From Balneolaceae bacterium (GTDB taxonomy: Bacteria; Bacteroidota; Rhodothermia; Balneolales; Balneolaceae): DNA of 64,000 nucleotides. Location: NCBI GenBank assembly GCA_006969905.1, contig CP030887.1, positions 434,001 to 498,000 on the forward strand, given 5' to 3'. Shown here in pieces: positions 35,227-44,545 of the stretch. The position numbers and the translations under genes are program-made. How positions within the stretch are numbered: the stretch's first letter is position 1; each line of letters begins with the position of its first letter. The notes under the pieces were generated by a model that did no database searches, had not been told where the DNA came from, and was given only the letters and a program-made list of their open reading frames with translations.

Positions 35227-35865
35227 ATGCCTAAATTTGATCGAAAAAAACATTGGGAGCAAATTTACACCAGTAAAGGGCCTGAAGATGTAAGTTGGTT
35301 TCAGGAAAAACCCGTGGTTTCATTATCCTTTATTGAAGAAGCCGGAATTGAAAAAGATGCTTCTATCATTGATATAGGCGGTGGGGATAGTTTTCTGGTT
35401 GATCATCTACTGGATTTGGAATATACAAATATCACCGTACTTGATATTTCTGATACAGCCCTTTCAAAAGCAAAGAAAAGACTCGGTAAACGTGCAAAAC
35501 TGGTAAAATGGATTGAAGCAGATGCTTCGCATTTTACACCCGATCAAAAATATGATCTATGGCATGACCGGGCTGCTTTTCACTTTCTTACGAATGATAA
35601 TGATATTCAAAATTATATCCATACAGCCGTTGATTCCATAAAACCAGGTGGTAAACTTATCATCGGTACCTTTTCTGAAAACGGCCCTACTAAATGTAGC
35701 GGTATTGAAATAAGGCAATATTCGAAAGAAACATTAACTGAACTTTTTCAACCTTTTTTCAACCTTGAAAAGTGTCTCAATACCCCACACCAAACACCTT
35801 TTGGAACAATCCAGGATTTTACTTTTTGCAGGTTTAGAAAAAAGGCAACAACCTACTCATTATAA
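35227..35865 (+). CDS. class I SAM-dependent methyltransferase
   Basis: 212 residues. Begins FDRKKHWEQIYTSKGPEDVSWFQ, which is common to a methyltransferase group annotated near thiopurine/tellurite enzymes. SAM-binding motif I is IIDIGGGDSFLVDHLL, motif II region VLDISDTALSKAKKRLG, and motif III-IV region DLWHDRAAFHFLT. Target unknown. It lies 3 bp after the symporter stop (same operon) and its 3' end overlaps the convergent lipoprotein gene by 13 bp. Confidence 0.87.
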   Translation: MPKFDRKKHWEQIYTSKGPEDVSWFQEKPVVSLSFIEEAGIEKDASIIDIGGGDSFLVDHLLDLEYTNITVLDISDTALSKAKKRLGKRAKLVKWIEADASHFTPDQKYDLWHDRAAFHFLTNDNDIQNYIHTAVDSIKPGGKLIIGTFSENGPTKCSGIEIRQYSKETLTELFQPFFNLEKCLNTPHQTPFGTIQDFTFCRFRKKATTYSL

Positions 35866-36839
35866 TCCCTGATCAGGTTCTCAAGTGCTTCTTCGAAGGT
35901 AGTCTCTCCGTTTACATACGCCGGCATATGTTTGAAAATAACTTCATGATGGTTACTAAAAACATCGTTTCTGATCATGTAAAGTTCATAATCAACACCC
36001 TCCTTTTCCAAAGCTTCCTGTACCGCTATCCCGGAGAAGTAAAACAACAACGAATGCCAAAGGTTTCTTGGAGGTACCACACCCAGGCGTTCGGAAACTT
36101 TTGAGATCAGTTCTGCCGCTTTGTAATTACTGGATGACATTATAGAATGGCATGGTTCATGAAATAAAAGTTCTAACCAATCTCCGATACCTTCATCTTG
36201 TGAAGTAATTACAACATGAACTTCCGGACTGACAGAGGTATAACCACCTGCCCAATTTGCATAGTAGGTTACATCTATCCTGATTTTTTCATCTTTCCAG
36301 GGTTGCTGTGCTAAATCAGAAACTCTTTCAAAAATTTCATCTTCGTATTTAGTTATAAAGTCCAGGTGCTTATTAACTACTGCATTATTAGACTGATGAT
36401 GCTTGTCCCAAAAATACTTTTTGTAAACCGGTTTTATCTTGTTTAGATGCTCTACCAATTCATCACTGAAATCCTCCATTTCAAAAGACTCATCTTCGCT
36501 GAAATTAATTAGGGTTCTTTTAAGCTTATAAAGACCCCAATTAAAAAGTAAACTGTATGAGATCACAGAATCCCGATAGAAAACTATACCTTCTTTAAGA
36601 GTTTGTCTTTCTTCGGCGCTTAACTTTCCTAACTCTCCATCTGCAAAGCCATCATTCCAATTAGTGTCTTTAGCTTTACCTGCTTTATTGTACAAAAAGT
36701 GATGTTGATTGATCCAAAAATTGCTATAAAATTCGTACTTATCGGTTACAGCTATGGGTTCCCGTGAATTCGCGCTACCACATGCTGATATTGAAAAAGC
36801 CGAAGTAATAAGAAGAAGAGTAATGTATTTCGAATTCAT
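35853..36839 (-). CDS. lipoprotein with HExxH motif, putative metallopeptidase
   Basis: 328 residues with a lipobox ending at Cys20 (FSISAC). No family recognised with certainty. The key visible motif is LLFHEPCHSIMSSS (His227-Glu228-x-x-His231), a zincin-type HExxH. A third ligand is not assignable by eye, although GIAVQEALEKEG downstream offers a candidate Glu, as in gluzincins. The N-terminal half is helical and charged. Alone on its strand between the symporter operon and an AraC gene. It may be a degenerate or non-peptidase member. Confidence 0.7.
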   Translation of the reverse strand: MNSKYITLLLITSAFSISACGSANSREPIAVTDKYEFYSNFWINQHHFLYNKAGKAKDTNWNDGFADGELGKLSAEERQTLKEGIVFYRDSVISYSLLFNWGLYKLKRTLINFSEDESFEMEDFSDELVEHLNKIKPVYKKYFWDKHHQSNNAVVNKHLDFITKYEDEIFERVSDLAQQPWKDEKIRIDVTYYANWAGGYTSVSPEVHVVITSQDEGIGDWLELLFHEPCHSIMSSSNYKAAELISKVSERLGVVPPRNLWHSLLFYFSGIAVQEALEKEGVDYELYMIRNDVFSNHHEVIFKHMPAYVNGETTFEEALENLIRDYNE

Positions 36840-36919
36840 TGTTGCAGGTTTAAGTTTGAATTTGAGCTAATTTAATAGCCAGTTTTGAAGTTGTATTGGA
36901 AAAAACGGAACCTTAAATA

Positions 36920-37714
36920 TTAAATAACCTCCTCACGATTTGAGCGATTTATGAAAACCTCCGGGCTTTCACCCAGCAATATGTTAAAATCTTCAATCAA
37001 GTGTGATTGATCGAAATAACCTGTATTGAGCGCCAGTTCAGCCCAGTTTTTAGCCCTCCCTTCATCCACTTGTTTAACCACATAGGTTACCCTGGCAATC
37101 ATTGAAAAACGTTTTGGACTTAAACCAACCCGGGATGAAAATGCTTTCCGAAGATACCTGTCTGAGATACCTGCATCTTCTGCTATTTTTTTAATGGAAA
37201 CCCTACCATGCTTTTTATCAATTCGCTTAGAGACATATTCAATGGTTTGGTTAATTCTCTCCTTCCTGGTTAAATGGCCTATTAAAAAATTTTCAATTTC
37301 TGACAGGCATTGATCTGTATCTCCATTCCGGGCAAGCTCCTCCAATTTATCTTTCAAAATGAAAGTATCACTTCCGGTTATAGAACAAAGCGGAACAGAG
37401 TAATCCTTTAACTCACTAACAGGAAATGGAAGAAGGCCAGACATTCCCCAGGGTTTAAATCTTACAATAAGCGTAAGAATTCGATCTTTTCTGTTGATGT
37501 TTTTGAATACTGACCTGGGGCCAACTACGGATAACCTGGAGTAACCGGTCAATAAATGGAAAATTAAATACCCTGTACAATCCGGCATAATTGTCCATGG
37601 TACTACATCCTGTACCCCACCCGGCCTGTGTTTTAATATGATGTAAGACTCAACCCAGGGTTGTAAGCTAATTCCCGGATAGTATATCTGGGTTATTGGT
37701 TGCTCAGCGCTCAT
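36920..37714 (-). CDS. AraC-family transcriptional regulator
   Basis: 264 residues. The N-terminal half resembles the DUF6597-type sensor domain (IYYPGISLQPWVESYIILKH, VVPWTIMPDCTGYLIFHL). The C-terminal half has two helix-turn-helices (ISIKKIAEDAGISDRYLRKAFSS-like and ELALNTGYFDQSHLIEDFNILLGESPEVF). It starts 11 bp inside the end of the upstream hydroxylase gene, so the two are coupled. Its target may be that gene or its own operon; no operator is identified. Confidence 0.9.
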   Translation of the reverse strand: MSAEQPITQIYYPGISLQPWVESYIILKHRPGGVQDVVPWTIMPDCTGYLIFHLLTGYSRLSVVGPRSVFKNINRKDRILTLIVRFKPWGMSGLLPFPVSELKDYSVPLCSITGSDTFILKDKLEELARNGDTDQCLSEIENFLIGHLTRKERINQTIEYVSKRIDKKHGRVSIKKIAEDAGISDRYLRKAFSSRVGLSPKRFSMIARVTYVVKQVDEGRAKNWAELALNTGYFDQSHLIEDFNILLGESPEVFINRSNREEVI

Positions 37715-38564
37715 CTTCAGGATTCTCTTCCCCGAACTTAGAACCCACCGGAGGGCGGTATTCCTGGAAAGGGATTTTTAAAAGGTTTCCCAGGTTATCA
37801 TTTTCTTTGGGGTCCATATGGGTATCAATACCGTACTTCAATTCTTTGGTATCATCCACCTGGGCAAAAGTCCCGAACAACCGATCCCAGATGGCAAAAA
37901 TGTTTCCATAGTTGGTATCGGTTAAAGGCTGTGTATAGTGATGGTGCACCTTATGCATTAATGGTGTAATGAAAACCCATGATAGTGCCCGGTCAATTTT
38001 TAACGGCATTTGGATATTGGCATGGGTTAAATGAGCAAACAGAGCCGAAATGCTTTGGTACAGAAATACGATCCAGATCGGTGCACCAACTAAAATCACT
38101 CCAGCAACCGTAAAAACCATTCTGAAAACAGCCTCACCGGGATGATGGCGAAGCCCTGTGGTTACATCCACCGTTGTATCGCTGTGGTGCACTAAATGAA
38201 ATCTCCACATGAACCTGATTTTATGTTCCAGCCAGTGAATAAGATAGGCTCCAAAGAAATCCAGCAGCATCACTCCCACTATGGCCTGAACCCAAAACGG
38301 CATTTCAATCCATTGCAAAACACCGAAGCCCTCTTCTGTAACCATGTTGGACGACCAGACCAGCAGCCCGGCAAAGCCCAAACCAATCAACACAAAAAGT
38401 CCGTTTAGAAAAAGGTTTATTCCCGCATGGCGTACTTTTTTATATCCAAACTCAAACAGTGGAAATACCCCCTCAATAATCCAGAACAGGAAGATACCTC
38501 CAATCAAAATTCCTGCCCGGAATACAGTAGGGATATTTTCAAAAAACTCTATAAATGCTTCCAT
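37704..38564 (-). CDS. fatty acid hydroxylase/sterol desaturase family protein
   Basis: 286 residues, about four membrane helices. Diiron histidine boxes: HWLEH (110-114), HLVHH (123-127), LRHHPGE (about 139-144) and HKVHHH (204-209). The family hydroxylates or desaturates lipids and sterols in the cytoplasmic membrane. The substrate here is unknown. Followed directly by the AraC regulator. The upstream region carries the terminator of the beta-propeller gene. Confidence 0.9.
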   Translation of the reverse strand: MEAFIEFFENIPTVFRAGILIGGIFLFWIIEGVFPLFEFGYKKVRHAGINLFLNGLFVLIGLGFAGLLVWSSNMVTEEGFGVLQWIEMPFWVQAIVGVMLLDFFGAYLIHWLEHKIRFMWRFHLVHHSDTTVDVTTGLRHHPGEAVFRMVFTVAGVILVGAPIWIVFLYQSISALFAHLTHANIQMPLKIDRALSWVFITPLMHKVHHHYTQPLTDTNYGNIFAIWDRLFGTFAQVDDTKELKYGIDTHMDPKENDNLGNLLKIPFQEYRPPVGSKFGEENPEDER

Positions 38565-38624
38565 TGTTAAGAATTCTATGCTCGATTCTCCATGTTTAAT
38601 ATCGAAGAATTAATTCAAACAAAA

Positions 38625-38656
38625 AAAGCCCCGCACATAATTATGTACGGGGCTTT
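38625..38656 (-). terminator. Rho-independent terminator of the beta-propeller gene
   Basis: AAAGCCCCG-C-ACATAA / TTATGT-A-CGGGGCTTT is a 15-bp hairpin with one mismatch. On the minus strand it is followed by a run of T, 22 bp past the stop of the gene at 38678. Strong and unambiguous. Confidence 0.88.
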
Positions 38657-38677
38657 CCTTATCAACCACAATTGAGT

Positions 38678-41600
38678 TTAATTCTCTACTGTTTCCAGGC
38701 TTTTAAAAGGGCTTAGGTTTGCCGCTTCTATAGTTTGCTGGTACGCAGGCCAATCCGTTTGGATGAACTCGTTGATCTGAGATATTGCATCATTCACGGC
38801 TTCTTCTGCTAGTCGCAGCAGGTTACGTTCCGTTTCACCGGGGCCATCCAGGTCGTTATTCATATACCTGAAAGGACCAAAAACCCGCGTCATTACCGTA
38901 ATTTCAGGGTTACGGGTTATGCCCTGACGATCATCCGGCTTACCGAATACCATATTCAGCAAATCGTCAACCTGCTTCTTGGTTTCTTTGTTAGCCTCGT
39001 GTACATCTTTAAGTTCGTCTTTTTCACGGCTGTCTGCCTTAGCCAGCTTTTCAGCCATTTCAACGATTTCTTTGGCATCCACTAACCGGCTCGTTGCCTT
39101 ACCTAGTTTTTCCCGAAGGGCATCCACTTCCATTCTAAAGTCCAGGCTTGCCTTTAACACAGACATGGAAACTTCTGTTCTTGGATCATACTCAACCGTA
39201 ACCATGGTAGAGTCACTGTGATCTCCATACGTGAGTTTCACTTTGTACGTGCCGGGCAAAACGGTAGCTCCGCCCGGTTCTGAAGCATTAGGCCTTGGCT
39301 TACTTCTACTTGGATTACGAACCCCTTTCATTTCCAATCCCCAGGTTGTCCGGTTTATCCCGTTTTGGGAAGGGGTTCGTTCGAAGGTACGTATCTTTTC
39401 CCCGGCTGAATCAAAAATCTCAAAGGTTACTTTTTCCTTTTTCTTCTTTTCCTCAGCATCTTCTCCTTCTATATCCAGCTTATCCATATTTACGGAGTAA
39501 GTAATGCGGGCACCTCCCGGTCGGTTATCACCTGAAAACATCGCATCAGCTGCAAAGCGCGATCCGGCTGCCTGTCTCCAGTCAGCATCATAAGCAAGTG
39601 GTACCGGATATACATTTATTCCATTTTCCAATTCATCTATGCCCTTTTGGGCAAGTTCGCGTAACGGGCGGATATCGTCGAGTACCCAGAAAGAACGTCC
39701 AAAGGTTCCAATTACCAGATCATGCTCCCTGGGATGGATCACCATATCATAGGTGGAAACGGTTGGGTATCCATTAGTCCACTTCGTCCAGTTTTTACCA
39801 CTGTCGATAGTAACATATAAGCCGAGTTCGGTCCCCACAAACATCAGGTTTGGCTCTTCCAAATCCTGCACGAATGAAAGTGCGTATCCCTCAAGCCCTT
39901 TGTCTTTGGTGATGTTTGTCCATTTACGGCCGTAATCGGTAGTTCGCATTACATATACACCCCAATCATCACGACGATAATTATTGATTACCGCTACCGC
40001 TTCACCTGCATTGTGAACAGAAGCTTTAACCTGGGCAAAGTAACTACCCTCCGGAACGCCTTTTACATTTTTGGTCAGGTCTGTCCATTCCTCGCCACCA
40101 TTCCGGGTAATATGTATCTTCCCGTCATCGGTTCCCACCCAGATTAATCCTTCTTCCAACGTGCTGGGCTCAATAGCCAAAATGGTAGTAAAGTTCTCAG
40201 CGCCGGTAGCATCCATGGTAATACCGCCACTTTCATGCTGTTTTTGCTTAGTGGTGTCGTTAGTGGTTAAGTCCGGAGAGATAATTTCCCAGGATTCTCC
40301 CCTGTTAGTACTTTTGTGTACATACTGGCTCCCGAAATAGATGGTTTCATCATCAAAGGGGTCAAAGTTTACTGCAGCATTCCAGTTAAAACGAAGTTGC
40401 TTGCCATCCGGATGTGTTGGCCGTACATAACGGGCCGCACCAGTTTCCAGGTTTACACGGCCGATGTTTCCCTGCTGAGACATCGCATAACCATATCTGG
40501 AATCGCTTTGGTCCATAATTACATCAAATCCATCTCCGAAATACAATTCCTCCCAATAGGCATTTCGTATACCACCGGATCGCCATACATAAGCGGGGCC
40601 CTGCCACGATCCATTATCCTGCATTCCTCCGTATACATTGTATGGAATGGCCATATCCACATTTACATGGTAATACTGTCCCACAGGGAGGTTGTCTATG
40701 AACTGCCAGGTATTTCCGCCATCATAAGTAAAGTTCAAACCGCCATCATTACCATCAATCATAAAGCCCGGGCTTTCGTGGCTCAGCCAAAAAGCATGAT
40801 GATCAGGGTGTACCCAATTGTAATAGGGGTATAAACTTTCAAAAGACTTTCCACCATCTTCACTTTTGGAGAGATATGTGTACAGGCTAAACACTCTATT
40901 TTCGTTGAATGGATCTACATAGATTTCGGCGTAGTAGAATGGGCGATTGCCTACTTGTGGGTCTTTTTCTACGGTTTGTCTCAACTCCCAGGTGTAACCC
41001 CCGTCATCACTCCGGTAAATCGCATTTTTCTTCGATTCTACATGAGCATAAACTACATTGGGGTTGCTGGGCGCTATAGCTATTCCCATCTTGCCAAGTT
41101 CGCCTTTTGGAAGCCCATCTTCGGATGTAAGTTCTGTCCAGTTCTCACCACCGTCCATTGTCATATACAAACCGGAACCTTCTCCACCCGACTCAAAGAA
41201 CCAGGGCCATCTTCTAAACTCCCACATAGCTGCAAATAACTTGTTGGGGTTCGTCGGATCCATAACCAAATCAGCAATCCCTGTACGTGTATTGTTATAA
41301 AGAATTTTTTCCCAGGTTTTGCCACCGTCCGTTGTTTTATAGACACCACGGGTTTCACTGTCTCCCCATGCAGAGCCCTGGGCGCCCACATATACCACAT
41401 CCGGATTATCCGGGTGAATAATTACACGGTGTATATTACGTGTGGCTTCCAAGCCCATCAAAGTCCATGTGCGGCCTCCGTCAATACTTTTATAAACACC
41501 CGCACCGCTGGTTTGGCTGTTTCTCGGATTTCCTTCACCTGTTCCAATCCATACAATACTTGGGTTTTTTTGATGGATATCAATTGCCCCGATAGAAGCT

Positions 41601-41869
41601 GCTCCATAATCATCAAAAATCGGCTCCCAGGTAATTCCCCCGGTTGCTGATTTCCATAACCCACCAGATGCTGACCCCACATACATAATGTCTGTATTGG
41701 AGCTTACCACATCTATAGCCGTAATACGGCCACTCATCCCGGCTGGGCCAATATTCCTGGGTTCCATACCTTTAAGCAATTCCATGTCCAGTTTTTGGGC
41801 GTTAGATGATGGAATCATCATCAACAGGACTGCTAAAAAAGCAAAACTTGTTTTGTAGATATTTTTCAT
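38678..41869 (-). CDS. large exported sortilin/VPS10-like beta-propeller protein
   Basis: 1063 residues with signal peptide (ends SSNAQ). The N-terminal about 700 residues form BNR/sortilin-type blades with repeated SxDGGxTW boxes (KSIDGGRTWTLM, KTTDGGKTWEKI, MTMDGGENWTEL, RSDDGGYTWELR, RTTDYGRKWTNI), often annotated as VPS10/glycosyl-hydrolase-like. A linker rich in charged residues and a helical C-terminal domain (about 900-1050) follow. There is no catalytic Asp-box sialidase Arg triad that I can identify, so enzymatic activity is doubtful. No lipobox and no T9SS tail. Downstream of a zinc protease gene by 72 bp, each with its own terminator. Confidence 0.8.
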   Translation of the reverse strand: MKNIYKTSFAFLAVLLMMIPSSNAQKLDMELLKGMEPRNIGPAGMSGRITAIDVVSSNTDIMYVGSASGGLWKSATGGITWEPIFDDYGAASIGAIDIHQKNPSIVWIGTGEGNPRNSQTSGAGVYKSIDGGRTWTLMGLEATRNIHRVIIHPDNPDVVYVGAQGSAWGDSETRGVYKTTDGGKTWEKILYNNTRTGIADLVMDPTNPNKLFAAMWEFRRWPWFFESGGEGSGLYMTMDGGENWTELTSEDGLPKGELGKMGIAIAPSNPNVVYAHVESKKNAIYRSDDGGYTWELRQTVEKDPQVGNRPFYYAEIYVDPFNENRVFSLYTYLSKSEDGGKSFESLYPYYNWVHPDHHAFWLSHESPGFMIDGNDGGLNFTYDGGNTWQFIDNLPVGQYYHVNVDMAIPYNVYGGMQDNGSWQGPAYVWRSGGIRNAYWEELYFGDGFDVIMDQSDSRYGYAMSQQGNIGRVNLETGAARYVRPTHPDGKQLRFNWNAAVNFDPFDDETIYFGSQYVHKSTNRGESWEIISPDLTTNDTTKQKQHESGGITMDATGAENFTTILAIEPSTLEEGLIWVGTDDGKIHITRNGGEEWTDLTKNVKGVPEGSYFAQVKASVHNAGEAVAVINNYRRDDWGVYVMRTTDYGRKWTNITKDKGLEGYALSFVQDLEEPNLMFVGTELGLYVTIDSGKNWTKWTNGYPTVSTYDMVIHPREHDLVIGTFGRSFWVLDDIRPLRELAQKGIDELENGINVYPVPLAYDADWRQAAGSRFAADAMFSGDNRPGGARITYSVNMDKLDIEGEDAEEKKKKEKVTFEIFDSAGEKIRTFERTPSQNGINRTTWGLEMKGVRNPSRSKPRPNASEPGGATVLPGTYKVKLTYGDHSDSTMVTVEYDPRTEVSMSVLKASLDFRMEVDALREKLGKATSRLVDAKEIVEMAEKLAKADSREKDELKDVHEANKETKKQVDDLLNMVFGKPDDRQGITRNPEITVMTRVFGPFRYMNNDLDGPGETERNLLRLAEEAVNDAISQINEFIQTDWPAYQQTIEAANLSPFKSLETVEN

Positions 41870-41892
41870 GTTTCCAGCTTTTAGTTAAAAAG

Positions 41893-41918
41893 AAAGGGCA
41901 GCCAAATGGCCACCCTTT
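41893..41918 (-). terminator. terminator of the zinc protease gene
   Basis: AAAGGG-CA-GCC-AAAT-GGC-CA-CCCTTT hairpin with an internal loop, 24 bp after the stop at 41942 on the minus strand and followed by CTTTTTAAC. Moderate strength. Confidence 0.65.
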
Positions 41919-41941
41919 AACAGATTTAGTAAGAGAATTGC

Positions 41942-44431
41942 TTAATCATCAAGATCAAGAATCTCATCAATTCTCACTCTTGAGTCCTCAAGATGAATTC
42001 GGGTTGTACGATCTGCAGGCCGGCTGGCTAATGCGCTGTTAATATCCCGCTTGAGAATTTCCAGCTGGTTACGTACTACAGGTCGTATATCAGACTGAGT
42101 TACATTTACAGAAGAACCAAAAAAACCACCAGATGGAGGCTCGGTTTCCATAAGATACTCCATCCGGGTTAAGTAGGCTCTTTGAAGATGTCTTCTATGA
42201 ACATCAATGGTTCTTTTACCTCTTGCTTCTGCCCACACTCCGTTACGCAAATCATCCATCATTTCAATGAGGGTATAAACTCCGCCATCAGCTCGTGTTT
42301 CTGATTCAATTAAACGACCTAACCTTGAAGGATTAAGAACATTATTTAAAACACCTGCCTGTGCTCTTCTGAATGTTTCCACGGCAGTAGCCCGGTTTAC
42401 CCGGTCCAGTATATCATTATTGAATGCCCATGTGGGAGAAGAAAACGCATGTTTGTTGAGGAAATTCATAGCACGTTTCTGGTCGCTTTCGGCTACAATC
42501 TCATATACAACGCCATCCTGATCATAAGTTTTATAGGTCTCATAAACACCACCAATGTACGTAGTAACATGACCCATATATCTTCTCCACTGACCAAGAA
42601 CATTGTTGTATAGCTCGGAAAGATCAGAAAATTCTTCCCCGTCAGCTTCAACCCAATCAATTAGATTCTCAGTAATAACCTGAAGGTTTGCCAAACCAAG
42701 TTCACTTGCTTCCATGGCATCATCGCCAATAGCTTCTGTTTGCGATCTTGGATCAGAACCATTCGCATAACCAAACCAGTAAAGAGGGTCATCGCCATTA
42801 GCAACTATCCAGTCGTTAAGAGTTTCGTTCTCGTCATCAGCCTCCTCAACATCTGGTAACCAGGTATAACCCCATTTAATCGACCACTTGTCATATTCAC
42901 CAATCTTTGGGTAAAAATGAGTAACTCCATCCCCAGGCTGTGCAATATAATTGAATCGCGCATAGTCCATAATTGAAGGAGCTGTTCCATGATTTGAAGT
43001 AAATTCGGGATCACGCAATTGATCAACAGTATATCCTACACTTGAACCCATGTTATGGGGAAGACCAAGGGTATGGCCAACCTCATGAGCCATTACGAAG
43101 CGAAGCATTTCGCCCATAATCTCATCCGACATTTTTGCATTTCTTGCATCAGGATTAGCTGCTGCTGTCTGGATAAAGAACCAGTTACGAAGCAGGTTCT
43201 GGATATTGTGGTACCAAAGAATATCACTTTCCAGGATCTGGCCTGTTCTTGGATCGTGAACATGAGGCCCCTGTGCATTTTGAATTGGGTTTGTGATGTA
43301 ACGCATTACTGAATAGCGAACATCTTCAGGACTAAACTCCGGATCTTCTTCAGGTGTAGGAGCTTCTTTACCTACAATTGCATTTTTAAATCCTGCTTCT
43401 TCAAAAGCTACATTCCAGTCATTTATACCCTGTATAAGATATGGTATCCATTTTTTGGGGGTAGCAGGATCCAGATAGTAAACAATTTGCTCTTCAGGCT
43501 CTACTAACTCACCTCTCAAATATGCTGCCTTATCTTTTGGCACTAACTTATACCTGGTAATAAAACGATTGGTAGCCGCGCGGTGCTCATCAGAGCTATA
43601 ATCATATTGGCCAATTGAAAAATAACCTACTCTACGATCCCAGTTTCTTGGCACAGCGGGTTCTGCAGGAAGCAAAATCATAGACTGGTTTACTTCTAAT
43701 GAAATAGTACCTGTGGTTCTGTCATCCGGAGGATTACCGGCATCATAAGTTAATACATGCCTTACTTCAAGGTTTTCGGGATAACTTGCCATGCGCTCAA
43801 TGAAACTTCTGCTGCCGTCAAGTCTTCGTACCTGGAAATTTCTTCGCTGAAAGCTATTTAAACCACTTAAGAGTGGGATGTCACTGGTATATAGCTTAGA
43901 AACATCGATAACTACACCTGATGAGTCTTCATTCAACGCTTCTATCGAAAAAGTATGAATAACAGGCTCAAAATTATTATTGCGAACTGATTTATAAACC
44001 GGGTCGTCTTCATCAGCCACACTTGAGTATGATACATGGCGCAGCATTATGTTGTTTTCTTTTCTTTGCCACCTTACAACCTGTTGTCCACGTGCTTTCT
44101 GGCCTGCTCCCCCAAAACTCAGGTTCTGAGTAGAACCTGCAACCCGGGTCACCAAAAGCATTTCTCTGTCTAAATGGTCGTTTGGTATCTCGAAGTAATA
44201 CTTATCGTCAACCTTGTGGACGTTAAACAAACCTTCATCTGTTTTAGCATCCTTTGTTATTACTTCACTAAATTTTTTCATGTCTCCTTTTTTTGCAGGA
44301 GGGCGCTTTGTTTGTGCGGAATTGTTGCCTGACTTTGAAGCAGAACTGGTTGTTTTGCAACCACTCACTACCAAAACAAGGCAAAGTGCCATTGCGGCGT
44401 ATTTACTCATCAATTTTAAACCGTAGTTCAT
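41942..44431 (-). CDS. secreted zinc metalloprotease, DUF5117/DUF5118 type
   Basis: About 829 residues from ATG 44431 (an upstream ATG at 44494 and an inner ATG at 44410 are alternatives; the signal and lipobox ALCLVLVVSGC follow). N-terminal DUF5118-like segment (TKRPPAKKGDMKKFSEVITKDAKTDEG), DUF5117-like middle (YYFEIPNDHLDREMLLVTRVAGST), then a metzincin-type site HEVGHTLGLPHNMGSS (HExxHxxGxxH) and a DUF4953-like C-terminus. Family members are large exported proteases in FCB bacteria. Substrate unknown. Lipoprotein, so anchored at the envelope. Confidence 0.9.
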   Translation of the reverse strand: MNYGLKLMSKYAAMALCLVLVVSGCKTTSSASKSGNNSAQTKRPPAKKGDMKKFSEVITKDAKTDEGLFNVHKVDDKYYFEIPNDHLDREMLLVTRVAGSTQNLSFGGAGQKARGQQVVRWQRKENNIMLRHVSYSSVADEDDPVYKSVRNNNFEPVIHTFSIEALNEDSSGVVIDVSKLYTSDIPLLSGLNSFQRRNFQVRRLDGSRSFIERMASYPENLEVRHVLTYDAGNPPDDRTTGTISLEVNQSMILLPAEPAVPRNWDRRVGYFSIGQYDYSSDEHRAATNRFITRYKLVPKDKAAYLRGELVEPEEQIVYYLDPATPKKWIPYLIQGINDWNVAFEEAGFKNAIVGKEAPTPEEDPEFSPEDVRYSVMRYITNPIQNAQGPHVHDPRTGQILESDILWYHNIQNLLRNWFFIQTAAANPDARNAKMSDEIMGEMLRFVMAHEVGHTLGLPHNMGSSVGYTVDQLRDPEFTSNHGTAPSIMDYARFNYIAQPGDGVTHFYPKIGEYDKWSIKWGYTWLPDVEEADDENETLNDWIVANGDDPLYWFGYANGSDPRSQTEAIGDDAMEASELGLANLQVITENLIDWVEADGEEFSDLSELYNNVLGQWRRYMGHVTTYIGGVYETYKTYDQDGVVYEIVAESDQKRAMNFLNKHAFSSPTWAFNNDILDRVNRATAVETFRRAQAGVLNNVLNPSRLGRLIESETRADGGVYTLIEMMDDLRNGVWAEARGKRTIDVHRRHLQRAYLTRMEYLMETEPPSGGFFGSSVNVTQSDIRPVVRNQLEILKRDINSALASRPADRTTRIHLEDSRVRIDEILDLDD

Positions 44432-44545
44432 TTCTATTTTTTTAATGAAAATTTTAAGAAGCTTAAAAGTGAGATAATGACAAATGCCAATCAAGGGGAA
44501 TAGAGCCGGAAGGTGTAAAAAGAATTAAAGAGAAAGCGGGCGGAA

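Noticed and set aside
38678-41869. Sialidase function for the propeller protein
   Set aside because: The SxDGGxTW boxes are structural and shared by sortilin-like proteins; no Arg triad or Tyr/Glu pair could be located.
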